From NCBI RefSeq assembly GCF_000328305.2, contig NZ_ANPE02000123.1, forward strand, positions 1-36,045: DNA of 36,045 nt, written 5' to 3'. Of this stretch, positions 23,020-34,700 are shown piece after piece. The stretch comes from Arthrobacter crystallopoietes BAB-32. Its GTDB lineage: Bacteria > Actinomycetota > Actinomycetes > Actinomycetales > Micrococcaceae. The notes beneath the pieces were generated by a model, which worked only from the letters and a program-made list of their open reading frames with translations, did not search any database and had not been told where the DNA came from. The position numbers and the translations under genes are program-made. The first letter of the stretch is position 1. Every line of letters starts with the position of its first letter.

Positions 23020-23448
23020 CTATAGCTCCTTCAAACTTCCGATGCCGAGCGAGGGATCAGGCCGGGCCGGCGGGGTCGGCGCGCCAGGCGATTCCGGCGC
23101 GCCAGGCGAGTCCGGCGCGGAAGGCCCGTCCGGTGCGGACGCTGCCGTCTCCGCGGCTTCGCCGTTTTGCACGATGTCGCCGTCCCGGAACAGCACACCG
23201 CGGGCAGTCTCGCGCCACTTCGGCTTGCGGCGCAGCAGGAACTCCAGGTCCATGCTGAAGTGCTTGAATTCCTCGCCCATCGAGTCCTCGAGGATGGCGC
23301 GCGCGGCCGGGTCCGGCTCCAGCGAAATCCGCTGTTCATACCAGCCGATGGCCTCGGCTTCCTCGGTCAGGCTGGCGCACATCCGCGCGAAAGTCCGGGT
23401 CTCGGCCGAGAGCTCTCCGGCCGGCTCATGGTATTGGTCAAAACCCAT
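23020..23448 (-). CDS. Encapsulated ferritin-like protein (EncFtn) with C-terminal targeting peptide
   Basis: 142 aa. The core (1-95) is the EncFtn two-helix ferroxidase: EEAEAIGWYEQR (about 29-40) and MGEEFKHFSMDLEFLLRR (about 57-74). By comparison with Rhodospirillum rubrum EncFtn (Glu32, Tyr39, Glu62, His65), the iron ligands here are Glu30, Glu60 and His63, with Tyr37 conserved. Residues about 100-131 form a flexible Pro/Ala/Ser linker with repeated SPGAP units, ending in PSLGIGSLKEL, a classical encapsulin-targeting tail. AAGGGG lies 7 nt before the ATG. It is the first gene of the two-gene storage operon. Its job would be to oxidise Fe2+ and feed mineral into the shell. Confidence 0.93.
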   Translation of the reverse strand: MGFDQYHEPAGELSAETRTFARMCASLTEEAEAIGWYEQRISLEPDPAARAILEDSMGEEFKHFSMDLEFLLRRKPKWRETARGVLFRDGDIVQNGEAAETAASAPDGPSAPDSPGAPESPGAPTPPARPDPSLGIGSLKEL

Positions 23449-23540
23449 CGGACACCCCTTGACGTTGGTCTTCGCAAACCGTGCACAGTGCCTACGAGCC
23501 AGCCTAGCGACGCATGCCGGGGTTGACTACCCTGAAGCGC

Positions 23541-23960
23541 TCAGCCCTCCCAGCCGAGGTTGCGGGCCATCCGCTGCAGCACATCCAGCGCCGCTTCGTA
23601 CTCGTCGGCGGAGACTCCGGCGGTGATCTTCTCCCGGTTCCGGTCCGCCACTTCGCCCAGCGACGCCAGGCTGTTGCTGCCCAGCTCGGTCAGCCGGTAG
23701 CGGCCGCCGTCGTCGGACACCCATCCGCTCTCCAGCAGCTCCTCGAGGTGTTCGGCCGAGGACTCATCGGCCGTCTGGCTGAAGAACGGCTTCAGCGCCT
23801 CGTTGAGCTCACCCGCGGTCGCCGGCTGCTCGGCCAGGACGTTGAGGATCTGCCACTGCCGGCGCGTGACGCCGTGCTCTTCGACCATGGCGTCGAACTG
23901 TTCGTTGATCAGGCCGTCCACCAGCCTGAGCCAGAACCCGATGGGACGATGTGCTGCCAT
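23541..23960 (-). CDS. MarR-family transcriptional regulator
   Basis: 139 aa. Winged helix-turn-helix is seen in TRRQWQILNVLAEQPATAGELNEAL (about 32-56) and the wing SGWVSDDGGRYRLTELG (about 78-94), flanked by dimerisation helices at both ends. AAGGTGG is 4 nt before the ATG. It lies 92 bp upstream of the EncFtn/encapsulin operon on the same strand, so cotranscription or regulation is possible but not shown. It is one candidate for the repressor that reads the paired TTGA-N4-TCAA operators elsewhere in the window; I saw no such palindrome in its own promoter. Confidence 0.85.
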   Translation of the reverse strand: MAAHRPIGFWLRLVDGLINEQFDAMVEEHGVTRRQWQILNVLAEQPATAGELNEALKPFFSQTADESSAEHLEELLESGWVSDDGGRYRLTELGSNSLASLGEVADRNREKITAGVSADEYEAALDVLQRMARNLGWEG

Positions 23961-24154
23961 GAACCCACCTTACAAACCGGGTCAACCCCGCGGGCAGGGG
24001 GCAAGTACGACGGCGGAGGGCGGGTTGGGCTCGGGCCTTGCCGCTGCGCCGGGGTGCTAATAGCGTGAGGGGCAGATCCCGGTGCCGGCGCAGGCTGCAG
24101 CCGGGGCGCGCAGCCTGTATCGGTACCTGCCCTGTCCCACGCAAGGAGGAGAGC

Positions 24155-25054
24155 ATGAGCCAGGAGCCGCATGGAACGCTGGATGAGGACAATCCGCGGG
24201 AGCCGGCCGTCGACGTTTCCACCGAAACCCAGGAGTATCCAGGCTTCACCAAGGAGATGGAGCCGCGGCCGGACCACGGCGAGGACAGCTACCGGGGCAA
24301 TGACCGGCTCAAGGGCAAGAAGGCCCTGGTCACCGGCGGTGACTCCGGCATTGGCCGCGCCGTCGCGCTCGCGTTCGCACGGGAGGGCGCCGACGTCGCT
24401 ATTTCCTACCTGAAGGAAGAGGAGGAAGACGGACAGGACTGCCTCGAACTGATCCTGGCCGAGGGCCGCAACGCGCTCGCGGTTCCCGGTGATGTGCGCG
24501 AAGAGGACTATGCGGCGAAGGCCGTGGGCGAAGTCGTCGGGGAGTTCGGCGGACTGGACATCCTGGTCAACAATGCCGGCTACCACCTCGAGCAGCCCGG
24601 CGGCATCGCGGACATCAGCCCGGACCAGCTGCGCCGGACGTTCGAGACCAACGTCTACGGCACCGTCTGGATGATCCAGGCGGCCCTGCCGCACCTGTCG
24701 CCGGGAGCCGTCATCATCAACACCACCTCGATCCAGGGCCACCATCCCTCCACCGGGCTGATGGACTACGCCGCGACCAAGGCCGCGCTGAACAACCTGA
24801 CCTTCAGCCTGGCTGAGCTGCTCGGACCGAAGGGCATTCGGGTGAACGCGGTGGCCCCGGGCCCGATCTGGACGCCGCTGCAGCCGGCCACCACCTCGGA
24901 GGAGAAGCTGGAGAAGTTCGGCGACGCCACACCGCTGGGCCGCGCCGGGCAGCCGGCCGAGGTGGCGGGAGCCTTCGTCTACCTGGCGTCCAATGACGCG
25001 CGGTATGTCTCGGGCGAAATCATCGGGGTCACCGGGGGCATGCACCTGGCCTGA
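24155..25054 (+). CDS. Short-chain dehydrogenase/reductase, general-stress (YghA/YdaD) type
   Basis: 299-aa NAD(P)-dependent SDR. The nucleotide motif is TGGDSGIGRAVALAFAREGA (about 60-79), followed by NNAG, the catalytic Ser of NTTSIQGHHPS and YAATK as the YxxxK motif, and a PGPIWTPLQP loop. The 40-residue N-terminal tail with YPGFTKEMEPRPDHGEDSY is characteristic of the stress-induced GSP39/YghA subgroup, probably aldehyde or sugar reductases. AAGGAGG lies 6-7 nt before the ATG. It is followed after 100 bp by aconitase on the same strand, probably a separate transcript. Confidence 0.88.
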   Translation: MSQEPHGTLDEDNPREPAVDVSTETQEYPGFTKEMEPRPDHGEDSYRGNDRLKGKKALVTGGDSGIGRAVALAFAREGADVAISYLKEEEEDGQDCLELILAEGRNALAVPGDVREEDYAAKAVGEVVGEFGGLDILVNNAGYHLEQPGGIADISPDQLRRTFETNVYGTVWMIQAALPHLSPGAVIINTTSIQGHHPSTGLMDYAATKAALNNLTFSLAELLGPKGIRVNAVAPGPIWTPLQPATTSEEKLEKFGDATPLGRAGQPAEVAGAFVYLASNDARYVSGEIIGVTGGMHLA

Positions 25055-25154
25055 GCCGCCTCGTCCGTAGACACGCCCGGTCCATATACAAACGGCGGGC
25101 GGCGAAATAGCCTTAGTCCTAGCCCCACCCGTCGGTCTTCGAAGGGATCCAACC

Positions 25155-27977
<2,823 letters not shown>

Positions 27978-27987
27978 CAACCGGATC

Positions 27988-28018
27988 GCAGCGGCACCGT
28001 GTTCCGCGGTGTTGCTGC
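27988..28018 (+). terminator. Terminator of acnA
   Basis: A 12-bp stem (27988-27999 with 28007-28018, two G-T pairs) and 7-nt loop, 10 nt after the acnA stop. No T-tract follows. Confidence 0.6.
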
Positions 28019-28120
28019 AGTCAGGATTCGCCGGCGCGCCGTGCATTGCCGTGGAAGCAGAAATTCCGTAATCTGTTCCGGGCCACAACGGTGGCTGCAA
28101 GGCCCTCACGGGAGAAAACC

Positions 28121-28192
28121 ATGGAATATTCAACGCAAGGACGCGTGCGTCCCGACTTCACAGGAGTCGGAGACGGCGATGCAGCTTTCTGA
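28121..28192 (+). CDS. Possible 23-aa leader peptide overlapping the DUF3040 gene
   Basis: ATG at 28121 with GGGAGA 5 nt upstream opens a 23-codon frame (MEYSTQGRVRPDFTGVGDGD...) whose TGA (28190-28192) lies 14 bp inside the DUF3040 gene in another frame. Its placement suggests it couples or gates translation of that gene. It is too short to support by composition and may be chance. Confidence 0.3.
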   Translation: MEYSTQGRVRPDFTGVGDGDAAF

Positions 28193-28466
28193 CTACGAAC
28201 GCGAACAGCTGCAGCTGCTTGAGCAGCAATTGAGGATCGAAGCCCCCGAGCTCGTCCAAGTCTTGGCCGCCCCAGCGGCGCTCCCACACCGAAGCCGGTT
28301 GCTCGGCGGCTGGCTGCTGGCCTTTTGCGGTGCCATCGCCATCGTGCTCGGTGCCTACGCATCGCTGGTGCCGCTGGCCTCAATCGGCCTGTTGGGGATC
28401 GCGGCGGGAATGTTCATCGCGACCAGCCCGGAAATGGCACCGGCCGGATCCGGGCCTGCAGGGTAG
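28179..28466 (+). CDS. DUF3040 membrane protein
   Basis: 95 aa. The N-terminal segment MQLSDYEREQLQLLEQQLRIEAPELVQVL is the DUF3040 pattern (short helix with acidic and Gln residues), followed by two transmembrane helices (LLGGWLLAFCGAIAIVLGAY and the one after LVPLA). A role is not established; the family is restricted to actinobacteria as far as I know. ATG 28179 with GGAGA 5 nt upstream was chosen; codons upstream to 27999 cover the acnA terminator and are not coding. A short frame overlaps its start. Confidence 0.75.
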   Translation: MQLSDYEREQLQLLEQQLRIEAPELVQVLAAPAALPHRSRLLGGWLLAFCGAIAIVLGAYASLVPLASIGLLGIAAGMFIATSPEMAPAGSGPAG

Positions 28467-28508
28467 GCCGGTTCGGGCCAACCGAAGCCGCGACCGGGGG
28501 CCGGAATG

Positions 28509-28904
28509 CTAGTGCAGGCCGGCCACCAGCCACGCACCGATCCGGTCGTGCCACGCCATCTCCACGACGGCCTGTACACCCATGCCCGTGCCCGAGCGGA
28601 CGGACACGTCCACCGTGCCGCGGGCCCGATCGGTGCCGAGGATGCCGTAGTCCGGCTCCGGGATGGAGCGGACGATCCCGGCGGCGGCAGTGAAACCACC
28701 CCAGTCCGGCAGCGACTCCGGGACCACCAGGCTCTCCAAGGTCTTTCGGTAGTGGCGGTTGTCGTGGAGGGCTTCGCAGAACAGGACGGCCACTTCCACG
28801 GCGTCTTCGACCGGGCCGGTACTCGCCGCGCCTGCATCTGCGGCCGCGTCGGAGGCGCTGCGGCGGTGCAGCCAGTGCACGTCCGGAGGCAGGTTGGAAT
28901 CCAT
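28509..28904 (-). CDS. Uncharacterised 131-aa protein
   Basis: Soluble acidic protein: a variable N-terminal 30 residues rich in Ala, Ser and Asp, then VAVLFCEALHDNRHYRKTLESLVVPESLPDWGGF and a beta-rich C-terminus ending VVEMAWHDRIGAWLVAGLH. The alternation suggests an NTF2-like cone fold, but I cannot confirm this. Both AAGGTG (5 nt before the ATG) and TAAGGT as a leaderless -10 fit the start. It lies 30 bp downstream of the metallo-hydrolase gene on the same strand and is probably cotranscribed with it. Confidence 0.6.
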   Translation of the reverse strand: MDSNLPPDVHWLHRRSASDAAADAGAASTGPVEDAVEVAVLFCEALHDNRHYRKTLESLVVPESLPDWGGFTAAAGIVRSIPEPDYGILGTDRARGTVDVSVRSGTGMGVQAVVEMAWHDRIGAWLVAGLH

Positions 28905-28933
28905 GCCAACACCTTAGCGATCCGTACCGACAG

Positions 28934-30301
28934 TCAGGGCTGCCGCCGCGCCCTTTCCAAGGGCACGCCGGCTTCCTCGGCCTCGGCGAAATTCGCGTCG
29001 ATGTGGACCACGTCCCGGCCGGCCCGTTGGAGCAGGCTCGCGGCAATTCCGGCCCGGTAACCCGATCCGCAGTGGACCCAAAGGCGCCCGGCGGGAACGT
29101 CGTCCATTCGGGCCAGCAGGTCGTGCACCGGAATATTCGCCGCGCCCCGAACATGGGACTTCCGGTACTCGTCAGTCCGCCGGACATCCAGGACCGGCTC
29201 ATCTGCCGTGCGGTCCCGGGCCAGTTCCAGCCAGCCGACCCGCGGGTAGGAAACCAGGGACGTCCCCGGGGCGAGCTGCGCCGGGTCTGCGCCGACGGCG
29301 GCGTCCGGACCGTCGATGCCGATCCTGGCCAGGTCCCGGATGGCATGTTCCACCTCCGAGCGTCCGCCGACCAGGGTCAATTGCTTGTCCCAGGGCAGGA
29401 CCCAGCCCAGGTAGGTCGTGAAACTGGAACCGCTGCCGTATTCGAAGCTCACCGACCCCTTCAGGTGGCTGCTGGCAAAGGCCACCCGGTGCCGCAGGTC
29501 CACCACCCATTCTCCGTCCGCCAGGCGCCGGTCCAGTTCGGCCGGTTCCAAGGACTCCGGCAGCGCGAGGTCGGCGGGCCCGGGACCCTGCCGGTTCGCC
29601 GGAGCCATGTGGGCGTAGTAGGAGGGGTAGGCGGAGAGGTTGCCGATCAGCTCCCGGACGAAATGGTCTTCGTCCGGATCGGTCAAGGCATGATTGGACG
29701 CCAGCTGCTCCGCCATCGTGGAGGAACGCAAGCGGCTAGCCGGCCTGGAGGAACAGAAGGAGCCAAAGCCATGCGTGGGGAAGAGGCCCGCGTCTGCCCT
29801 GGCCCGGGCCATCAGCCGCCGCGCCGAAGCGTACTGGTCATGGGCCAGGCCAACCGTGTCCTCGTCGCTGACCAGGTCCGTCCGGCCCACCGACCCGTAG
29901 AGCAGGCTGCCGCCGGAGAATACCGCCTGGTCCGCTCCCTGGGTCACGATGTAGGACAGGTGCGTGTGCGTGTGCCCCGGCGTCGCCACCGCCAGCAGAG
30001 TCATCCTCCCGATCCGCACCGTCTCACCGTCGCTGATCGGCTCGCGCGCGAACTGCACCGGATCGGCCGCGTTCACCAAATACAGCGCGCCATGCTCCTG
30101 CGCCAGCAGGAAGCCGCCGGTGAGGTAGTCGTTGTGCATATGAGTCTCCGCCACGTGCGTTATCCGCACGCCGGCATCGGCCACAGCCTTCTCAATCCGG
30201 TCCGTGTCCCGCTGCGGGTCGATCACCAGCGCCACCTCGCCGTCGTGCACCAGGTAGCTGCGGTCGCCCAGTTGCGGAGTTTCAATAATGGTGACTTCCA
30301 T
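28934..30301 (-). CDS. Metallo-beta-lactamase/double rhodanese fusion, persulfide-dioxygenase-like
   Basis: 455 aa. Residues 1-240 form an ETHE1-like metallo-beta-lactamase domain: ETHMHNDYLTGG (His54, His56, Asp58), PGHTHTHLSY and the late FPTHGFGSFC. The usual HxHxDH has Tyr59 in place of the last His. Two rhodanese-like domains follow. The first (about 255-345, ending near WVLPWDKQLTLVGG) has no active-site Cys; the second carries Cys411 in WVHCGSGYRAG. Such fusions act on glutathione-like persulfides and transfer sulfur, a role in sulfide detoxification. AGGAGG sits 6 nt before the ATG at 30301; the frame extends to 30400 but without support. The downstream gene is a small unknown protein. 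Confidence 0.88.
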   Translation of the reverse strand: MEVTIIETPQLGDRSYLVHDGEVALVIDPQRDTDRIEKAVADAGVRITHVAETHMHNDYLTGGFLLAQEHGALYLVNAADPVQFAREPISDGETVRIGRMTLLAVATPGHTHTHLSYIVTQGADQAVFSGGSLLYGSVGRTDLVSDEDTVGLAHDQYASARRLMARARADAGLFPTHGFGSFCSSRPASRLRSSTMAEQLASNHALTDPDEDHFVRELIGNLSAYPSYYAHMAPANRQGPGPADLALPESLEPAELDRRLADGEWVVDLRHRVAFASSHLKGSVSFEYGSGSSFTTYLGWVLPWDKQLTLVGGRSEVEHAIRDLARIGIDGPDAAVGADPAQLAPGTSLVSYPRVGWLELARDRTADEPVLDVRRTDEYRKSHVRGAANIPVHDLLARMDDVPAGRLWVHCGSGYRAGIAASLLQRAGRDVVHIDANFAEAEEAGVPLERARRQP

Positions 30302-30400
30302 GGCCGTCCTCCTGCTCCGATCATGGGACGCCGGGCGCCATCCCGCAAGGGGCGGGCAGGCCGCCGGAACAGGCCCGCGCGCTGTCCGCAGGCACAGCAA

Positions 30401-30429
30401 ACCCGCCGGCGGGCTCCAAACCGGCGGGT
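30401..30429 (-). terminator. Terminator of the GNAT gene
   Basis: Perfect 9-bp stem (30401-30409 with 30421-30429) with an 11-nt loop, 17 nt past the GNAT stop, followed on the minus strand by TTTGCTG. It separates the GNAT gene from the metallo-hydrolase gene. A perfect 14-bp palindrome, AGCTGCCGGCAGCT (30431-30444), adjoins it. Confidence 0.65.
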
Positions 30430-30445
30430 AAGCTGCCGGCAGCTC

Positions 30446-30781
30446 CTACTTCACGGCCATCCGCTGCGCCGGTGCGGCGGGGCGCCGTACCGACGAGCCC
30501 TGGCGGCGCGGGAGCAAGTGGTGGTATTCCGGATGTTCCACCAGGGTCTTGCGCACCGTCCGATCAAACGGACGCACAGCAAGATGCCGGCGGTGGGCGC
30601 TTTCCAAAGCGTTCATCACCAGCAGTGTTTCCAGATCCCGGTTCCGGAACCCGCGGTCGATCGTCGTCCGGAGGAACCAGATTTCGTTTCCTTCAAGCCG
30701 GTATCGCAGCGATCCGGCAACTACCCCATCCCAATAGATTGTGAATTGAGCGCTCAGATGGTCGTCATGGACGGCAGGCAT
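30446..30781 (-). CDS. Small GNAT-like N-acetyltransferase (YjdJ/COG2388 type)
   Basis: 111 aa. FTIYWDGVVAGSLRYRLEGNEIWFLRTTID, then RGFRNRDLETLLVMNALESAHRRHLAVRPFDRTVRKTLVEHPEY, follows the minimal GNAT pattern of COG2388 proteins; the motif A equivalent is degenerate (RGFRNRDLET rather than RGxGxG/A), so acetyl-CoA binding is doubtful. A basic tail of about 25 residues follows. GGGGGG lies just before the ATG. Transcribed alone between a terminator and the divergent CrcB pair. Confidence 0.65.
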   Translation of the reverse strand: MPAVHDDHLSAQFTIYWDGVVAGSLRYRLEGNEIWFLRTTIDRGFRNRDLETLLVMNALESAHRRHLAVRPFDRTVRKTLVEHPEYHHLLPRRQGSSVRRPAAPAQRMAVK

Positions 30782-30892
30782 TGGAATCCCCCCTCTGGCA
30801 AGCCCGGCACGAGGAGATACGCACCGGTACCCACTTAGACGTAAGAGTGCGCCTTCAGGTTCAATGGGTCAAGCAAAATTTTCAGGAGGCCC

Positions 30893-31333
30893 ATGGACAC
30901 CAACACGGACGGCGCCACGCAGCGGCCGCAGCACCTGCAACCCGGAGCCGTCCTGCTGGTCATGGCCGGGGGAGCGCTCGGCGCCCTGGCCCGCCATAGC
31001 ATCGGATTGCTGCTTCCGCCGGCAGCCGGCTGGCCCCTGGCGACCCTCGCCGCCAACCTCTCCGGCGCCTTTGTGCTGGGCCTGCTGCTGGAGTTCCTGG
31101 CGCTCGGAGCCAGGAACGACGCCGGCACCCGGGCTGTGCGGTTAGCGGCCGGAACAGGGTTCCTGGGTGCCTTTACGACCTACAGCGCCCTGGCCCTCGA
31201 AGCGAACCTCCTGCTGGCAGAGGGCCAAACAGGAACGGCCATCGCGTACCTGCTGGCGACGTTGGCGGGCGGCTTCCTGGCCAGCCTCGCCGGGGTCGGC
31301 GTCGCGTCGCGCTGGCTGCGCAGGGAACCATGA
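30893..31333 (+). CDS. crcB: Fluoride channel subunit CrcB (Fluc), first of a pair
   Basis: 146-aa membrane protein with four helices that exports fluoride passively as a dimer. Family marks: GGALGALARHSIG, PLATLAANLSGAFVLG with the conserved Asn, and GTGFLGAFTTYSALALEA with the Phe-box and Thr/Ser track. A hydrophilic N-terminal tail of about 20 residues precedes the first helix. AGGAGG is 4 nt before the ATG. It overlaps the second crcB by 4 bp, so the two make a heterodimeric (two-gene) Fluc. No crcB-type fluoride riboswitch was recognised in the leader 30782-30892. Confidence 0.92.
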   Translation: MDTNTDGATQRPQHLQPGAVLLVMAGGALGALARHSIGLLLPPAAGWPLATLAANLSGAFVLGLLLEFLALGARNDAGTRAVRLAAGTGFLGAFTTYSALALEANLLLAEGQTGTAIAYLLATLAGGFLASLAGVGVASRWLRREP

Positions 31334-31707
31334 CGGTGCTCCTGCTGGCCCTCGCCGGCGGTGCCGGTGCCGGTACGCGCTTTGTCCTTGACGGAGCAGT
31401 CCGGACCTGGCAGGCCAAAACCGGACGGACCACCTTCCCGCTGGGCATCCTGCTGGTCAACACCACAGGTTCCTTTTTGCTGGGACTGCTCACCGGCGTC
31501 GTACTTTCACAACACCTGGCCCCGGAACTGCAGCTGGTGCTGGGCACCGGTTTTCTCGGCGCCTACACCACCTTCAGCACCGCCAGCATCGACACCGTGC
31601 GCCTGGTGCGCGAGGGCAACTGGGGCCAAGGGCTGTTCAACGCGGCGGGAACCGTCGTGCTGACCGTTGCCGCCGCGGCCGCCGGCCTCGCCCTCGGTTC
31701 GGGATAG
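31330..31707 (+). CDS. crcB: Fluoride channel subunit CrcB (Fluc), second of a pair
   Basis: 125-aa four-helix partner of the upstream CrcB. Same marks: GGAGAGTRFVLDGAV, FPLGILLVNTTGSFLLG (Asn), GTGFLGAYTTFSTASID. Start ATG overlaps the upstream stop by 4 bp (ATGA). The stop (TAG 31705-31707) directly abuts the reverse-complement stop of the JetC gene at 31708 with no spacer, so no terminator separates the convergent operons. Confidence 0.92.
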   Translation: MTVLLLALAGGAGAGTRFVLDGAVRTWQAKTGRTTFPLGILLVNTTGSFLLGLLTGVVLSQHLAPELQLVLGTGFLGAYTTFSTASIDTVRLVREGNWGQGLFNAAGTVVLTVAAAAAGLALGSG

Positions 31708-34700
31708 TCAGCGCAGCACGATCTCCGTGGCAGTGGCGGGCGACTTGCCGGAGACCACGAAGCCGGAGACGTTGGCTTCCGGGTGCTTGATGATGTCGGT
31801 GATGGACCCCAGGTGCCGGGACAGGTCCACCTTGTCCTCGGGTGCGGCGAGCAGCAGCTGGAAGCCAAACTCCTGCAGCGCGTTGATGCCGGCGCCGGCG
31901 TATTCGGAGTTGGCCTGGATGAACGCCTCGTCGATCATCACCGTGCCGTAGCTGCTGTAGCCCTGGCTGGCGATGCCCAGCTGGTAGGCCAGTGCGGCGC
32001 CCATAATGAACGAGGTGAAGCGCTGGCCTTCGCCGCCGGAGAGGGTGCCCGGTTCGAGTCCGGTCTCGACCTCGCCGTTGGGCCGGTGCTCGTTGCAGCT
32101 GATGGTCACGTGCTGGCGGACGTCCAGGACGGTGTCGCGCCAGTGCTGCCGGGCCGGATCGTTCAGTGCCTCGACGATCCGCTCCAGCGCCTTGTAGCTC
32201 GCGGCCATTTGCTCCGGCGTCCGCTTCACGTAGGCGTTGCCCAGCGCCTCCTTCAGCTCCGTCCGGAAGGTGCGGGCCTCGTCCGGAATGGTGGTCCTGA
32301 CCTCGAGCTTGAGCCGGCTGCCGTGGTCGAAGGGGACGTCCGCGAGGATCTGGTTCAGCGGCAGGATCCGTTCCTCGATCGCCCGGCGCTCCTCCTCGAG
32401 CAGTTGCAGGAGGTCCGAGAAGCGTTCGTACGAGCGGTTGTTGAAGTACTCGCGGAACTCGTCCTCCCGCTGCGGCAGGCCCTCGTCGATGATGCTTTCG
32501 TAGAGCGCCTCGTAGTGCGGGGCGCTTTCGACGCCGGTGCCAAAGGAAGCGCTCAAGTGCTCGCCGAAGTCGCGGGCAAAGGACTTGAACGTGTCCGTCA
32601 GTGCCGTTTCGGTGCGGTGCAGTTCCTCGCGCAGCGTGGCGGCTTCCTCGTGCAACCGCAGCTGCGCGGCGTGGAAGCGGGCTTCGAGCTCGTCCAGCCC
32701 CGCCGGCTGCGTGGAGTCTCCGCCCTGGCCGCCCATGGCGGACGCCGCCGAGCCCGCGCCTGTCCCGCCGGAATCTTCCGCGCCGGCCGGGCCAATGTAG
32801 GCCGCCAGGGCCTCCGCCGTCCAGTCGGCCGGGGGATTGGCGGCGGCTTTCGCGGCGGTCCTGTCCCGGGCGGCGCGGGACTTCTCCAGCCGGCGCTCCA
32901 CGGCCTGCAGCTCGTTGCGCTGCACGGCCAGCCGGCCCACGGTGGATTCCAGCTCCGCCTTGGCCGCCTTGAGCTCTGCGTGGATCTCGGCCAAAGTGGC
33001 GCTGCTGTCCACGGTTTCGCGCAGGCGGTCTTGCAGGGCCTGCAGCGCTTCGCGCAGCGGGCCAGTGTCGACGGCGGCGAATTCCCGGCTGTCCGCGGCC
33101 ACGCGCTGCAGGGCTTCAAGCCGGCCGGCGAGGGCATCCTTGGCCTTGCTGCGTTCATCGGCCAGCTCCGCCGCGTCCGCCTGTTCCTGCCGGATGGCCT
33201 CGGCCTGGTCCTGCAGCTGGGCGATCTTTTCGATGTTGCTGAAGCCGAGCAGGTAGTCGCCCGGATTGACCGTGCGGGTGTCGCGCTCGAAGGTGCTGCG
33301 GCCGAGCTTGATGGTTCCGGCGAGGCTGATGGCTTTGTCCTCGGCGTGGAGGCCCTCGTCCGACTCCACGCAGGTGAAGGCGTAGTCCGCGGTGATTTTG
33401 CGCTCAAGCCAGGCACCGGCGTCGGAATTCTTGAACTCCAGCTTGGTCACCAGGTCGGCCGGCGCGGCCGTGGCGGGCTTCGGTTCGGCGGCGATGTTGA
33501 TCCAGCGCAGCTTGCCGTGCGCCTGCAGGGAATCAATGGCTCGGGTGACGGCGCGGATGTGCTCGCCGCGGACCAGAAGCGTGGTGGCCAGGGAGCGCAG
33601 CGCTTTCTCGGCCGCGGGCCGCCAAGGCAGGTGGTCGGGGCTGATATCCACGAGCTCGCCGGCAAAGGGCATGTCCTCGGCGGCGATCCCGGTTTCGGCG
33701 CTGATCTGCCGGCGGGCAGTGGCGCTGGCACCGTCGATATTGCTGCCGCGGCGCTGGTAGGAGGCGATTTCGGCCCGCAGCTTCTTCTCGCGGTCCTTGG
33801 CGTTGATGCTTGCGGCGACCGCTTCATACTCCAGCGTCCGGGCGGCCTTGGCCTCCTCGGCCAGGGAGCCGACGGTCTGCGCAGCCTCCTGGCGCGCCGC
33901 CGCCAAACCTGCCTCGGACCACTCAAGCTGCAGGCCGGCGTCGTCAATTTCCTGCCGGACCTGCGTCTCGATCCGCTCGCGCTGCTCCAGTTCCACGCGG
34001 GCGGCGCGGATGTCCCGCTCCAGCGCCTCGATCGCGCGGCCGCCGTGGCTGGCGTGCCGGTCCTCGAGCGACTGCACCCGGTCCTGGAGCTGGTCCTTCG
34101 CGGCCGCTTCCGCCTCGACGTTGGCCGCTGTTTCTGCCTGCAGCCGTTCCAGCTGCCCGGTTTCGGCCGCCAGCAGCGAGGCCGCCTGCTGCTGCCTCAG
34201 CAACGGCAGCTGGACCGAAGCCAGCTCGGTGTTGCGCTGCAGTTGCGCGCCAAGTTCCCGGTAGCGGCGGTGCTGGCCGGGGACCTTGGCCAGGGCGTCG
34301 CGCTGGCCGCGGGCGTCCTCGAGCTGACGGTAGATTCCGCGCAGGTGGCTGAAGTCCTCCGCGGCCCCGGCCGCCGCGGCGAGCGTGGTCGGGATGTCGA
34401 GCACTTCGTAGCGGAAGAACTTATTCACACCCTTGTCCAGGCCCTTGCCGTTCTGCAGGGTGCGCAGCAGACTGAAGGCCTTGTCATTGTCGATCCCGAG
34501 CCTTCGGCGGAAGCGTTCCGCGAAGGACTTGTGGACGTCGAACGCCTCACAGCCCGGCAGGGCGGCATGGAGGGAGGTGGGAGAGAAGCGGCGTCCGCCG
34601 TGGTTTTCCAGCGCGGCTGTGTCCAGCGGCCGGTTGTGGATGACGTAGTGCTTGCCGACCTGGCCTTCCAAGCCGTTGACGGGCAGGTCGAACAGCGCTG

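Noticed and set aside
23449-23540. Iron box before EncFtn
   Set aside because: A TAGGCT core is present in the upstream interval, but only about 8 of 19 consensus positions match, which is not enough.
30782-30892. Fluoride (crcB-motif) riboswitch before the CrcB pair
   Set aside because: I looked for the conserved GGNGATGG-type start and pseudoknot of the crcB motif and did not find them in the leader.
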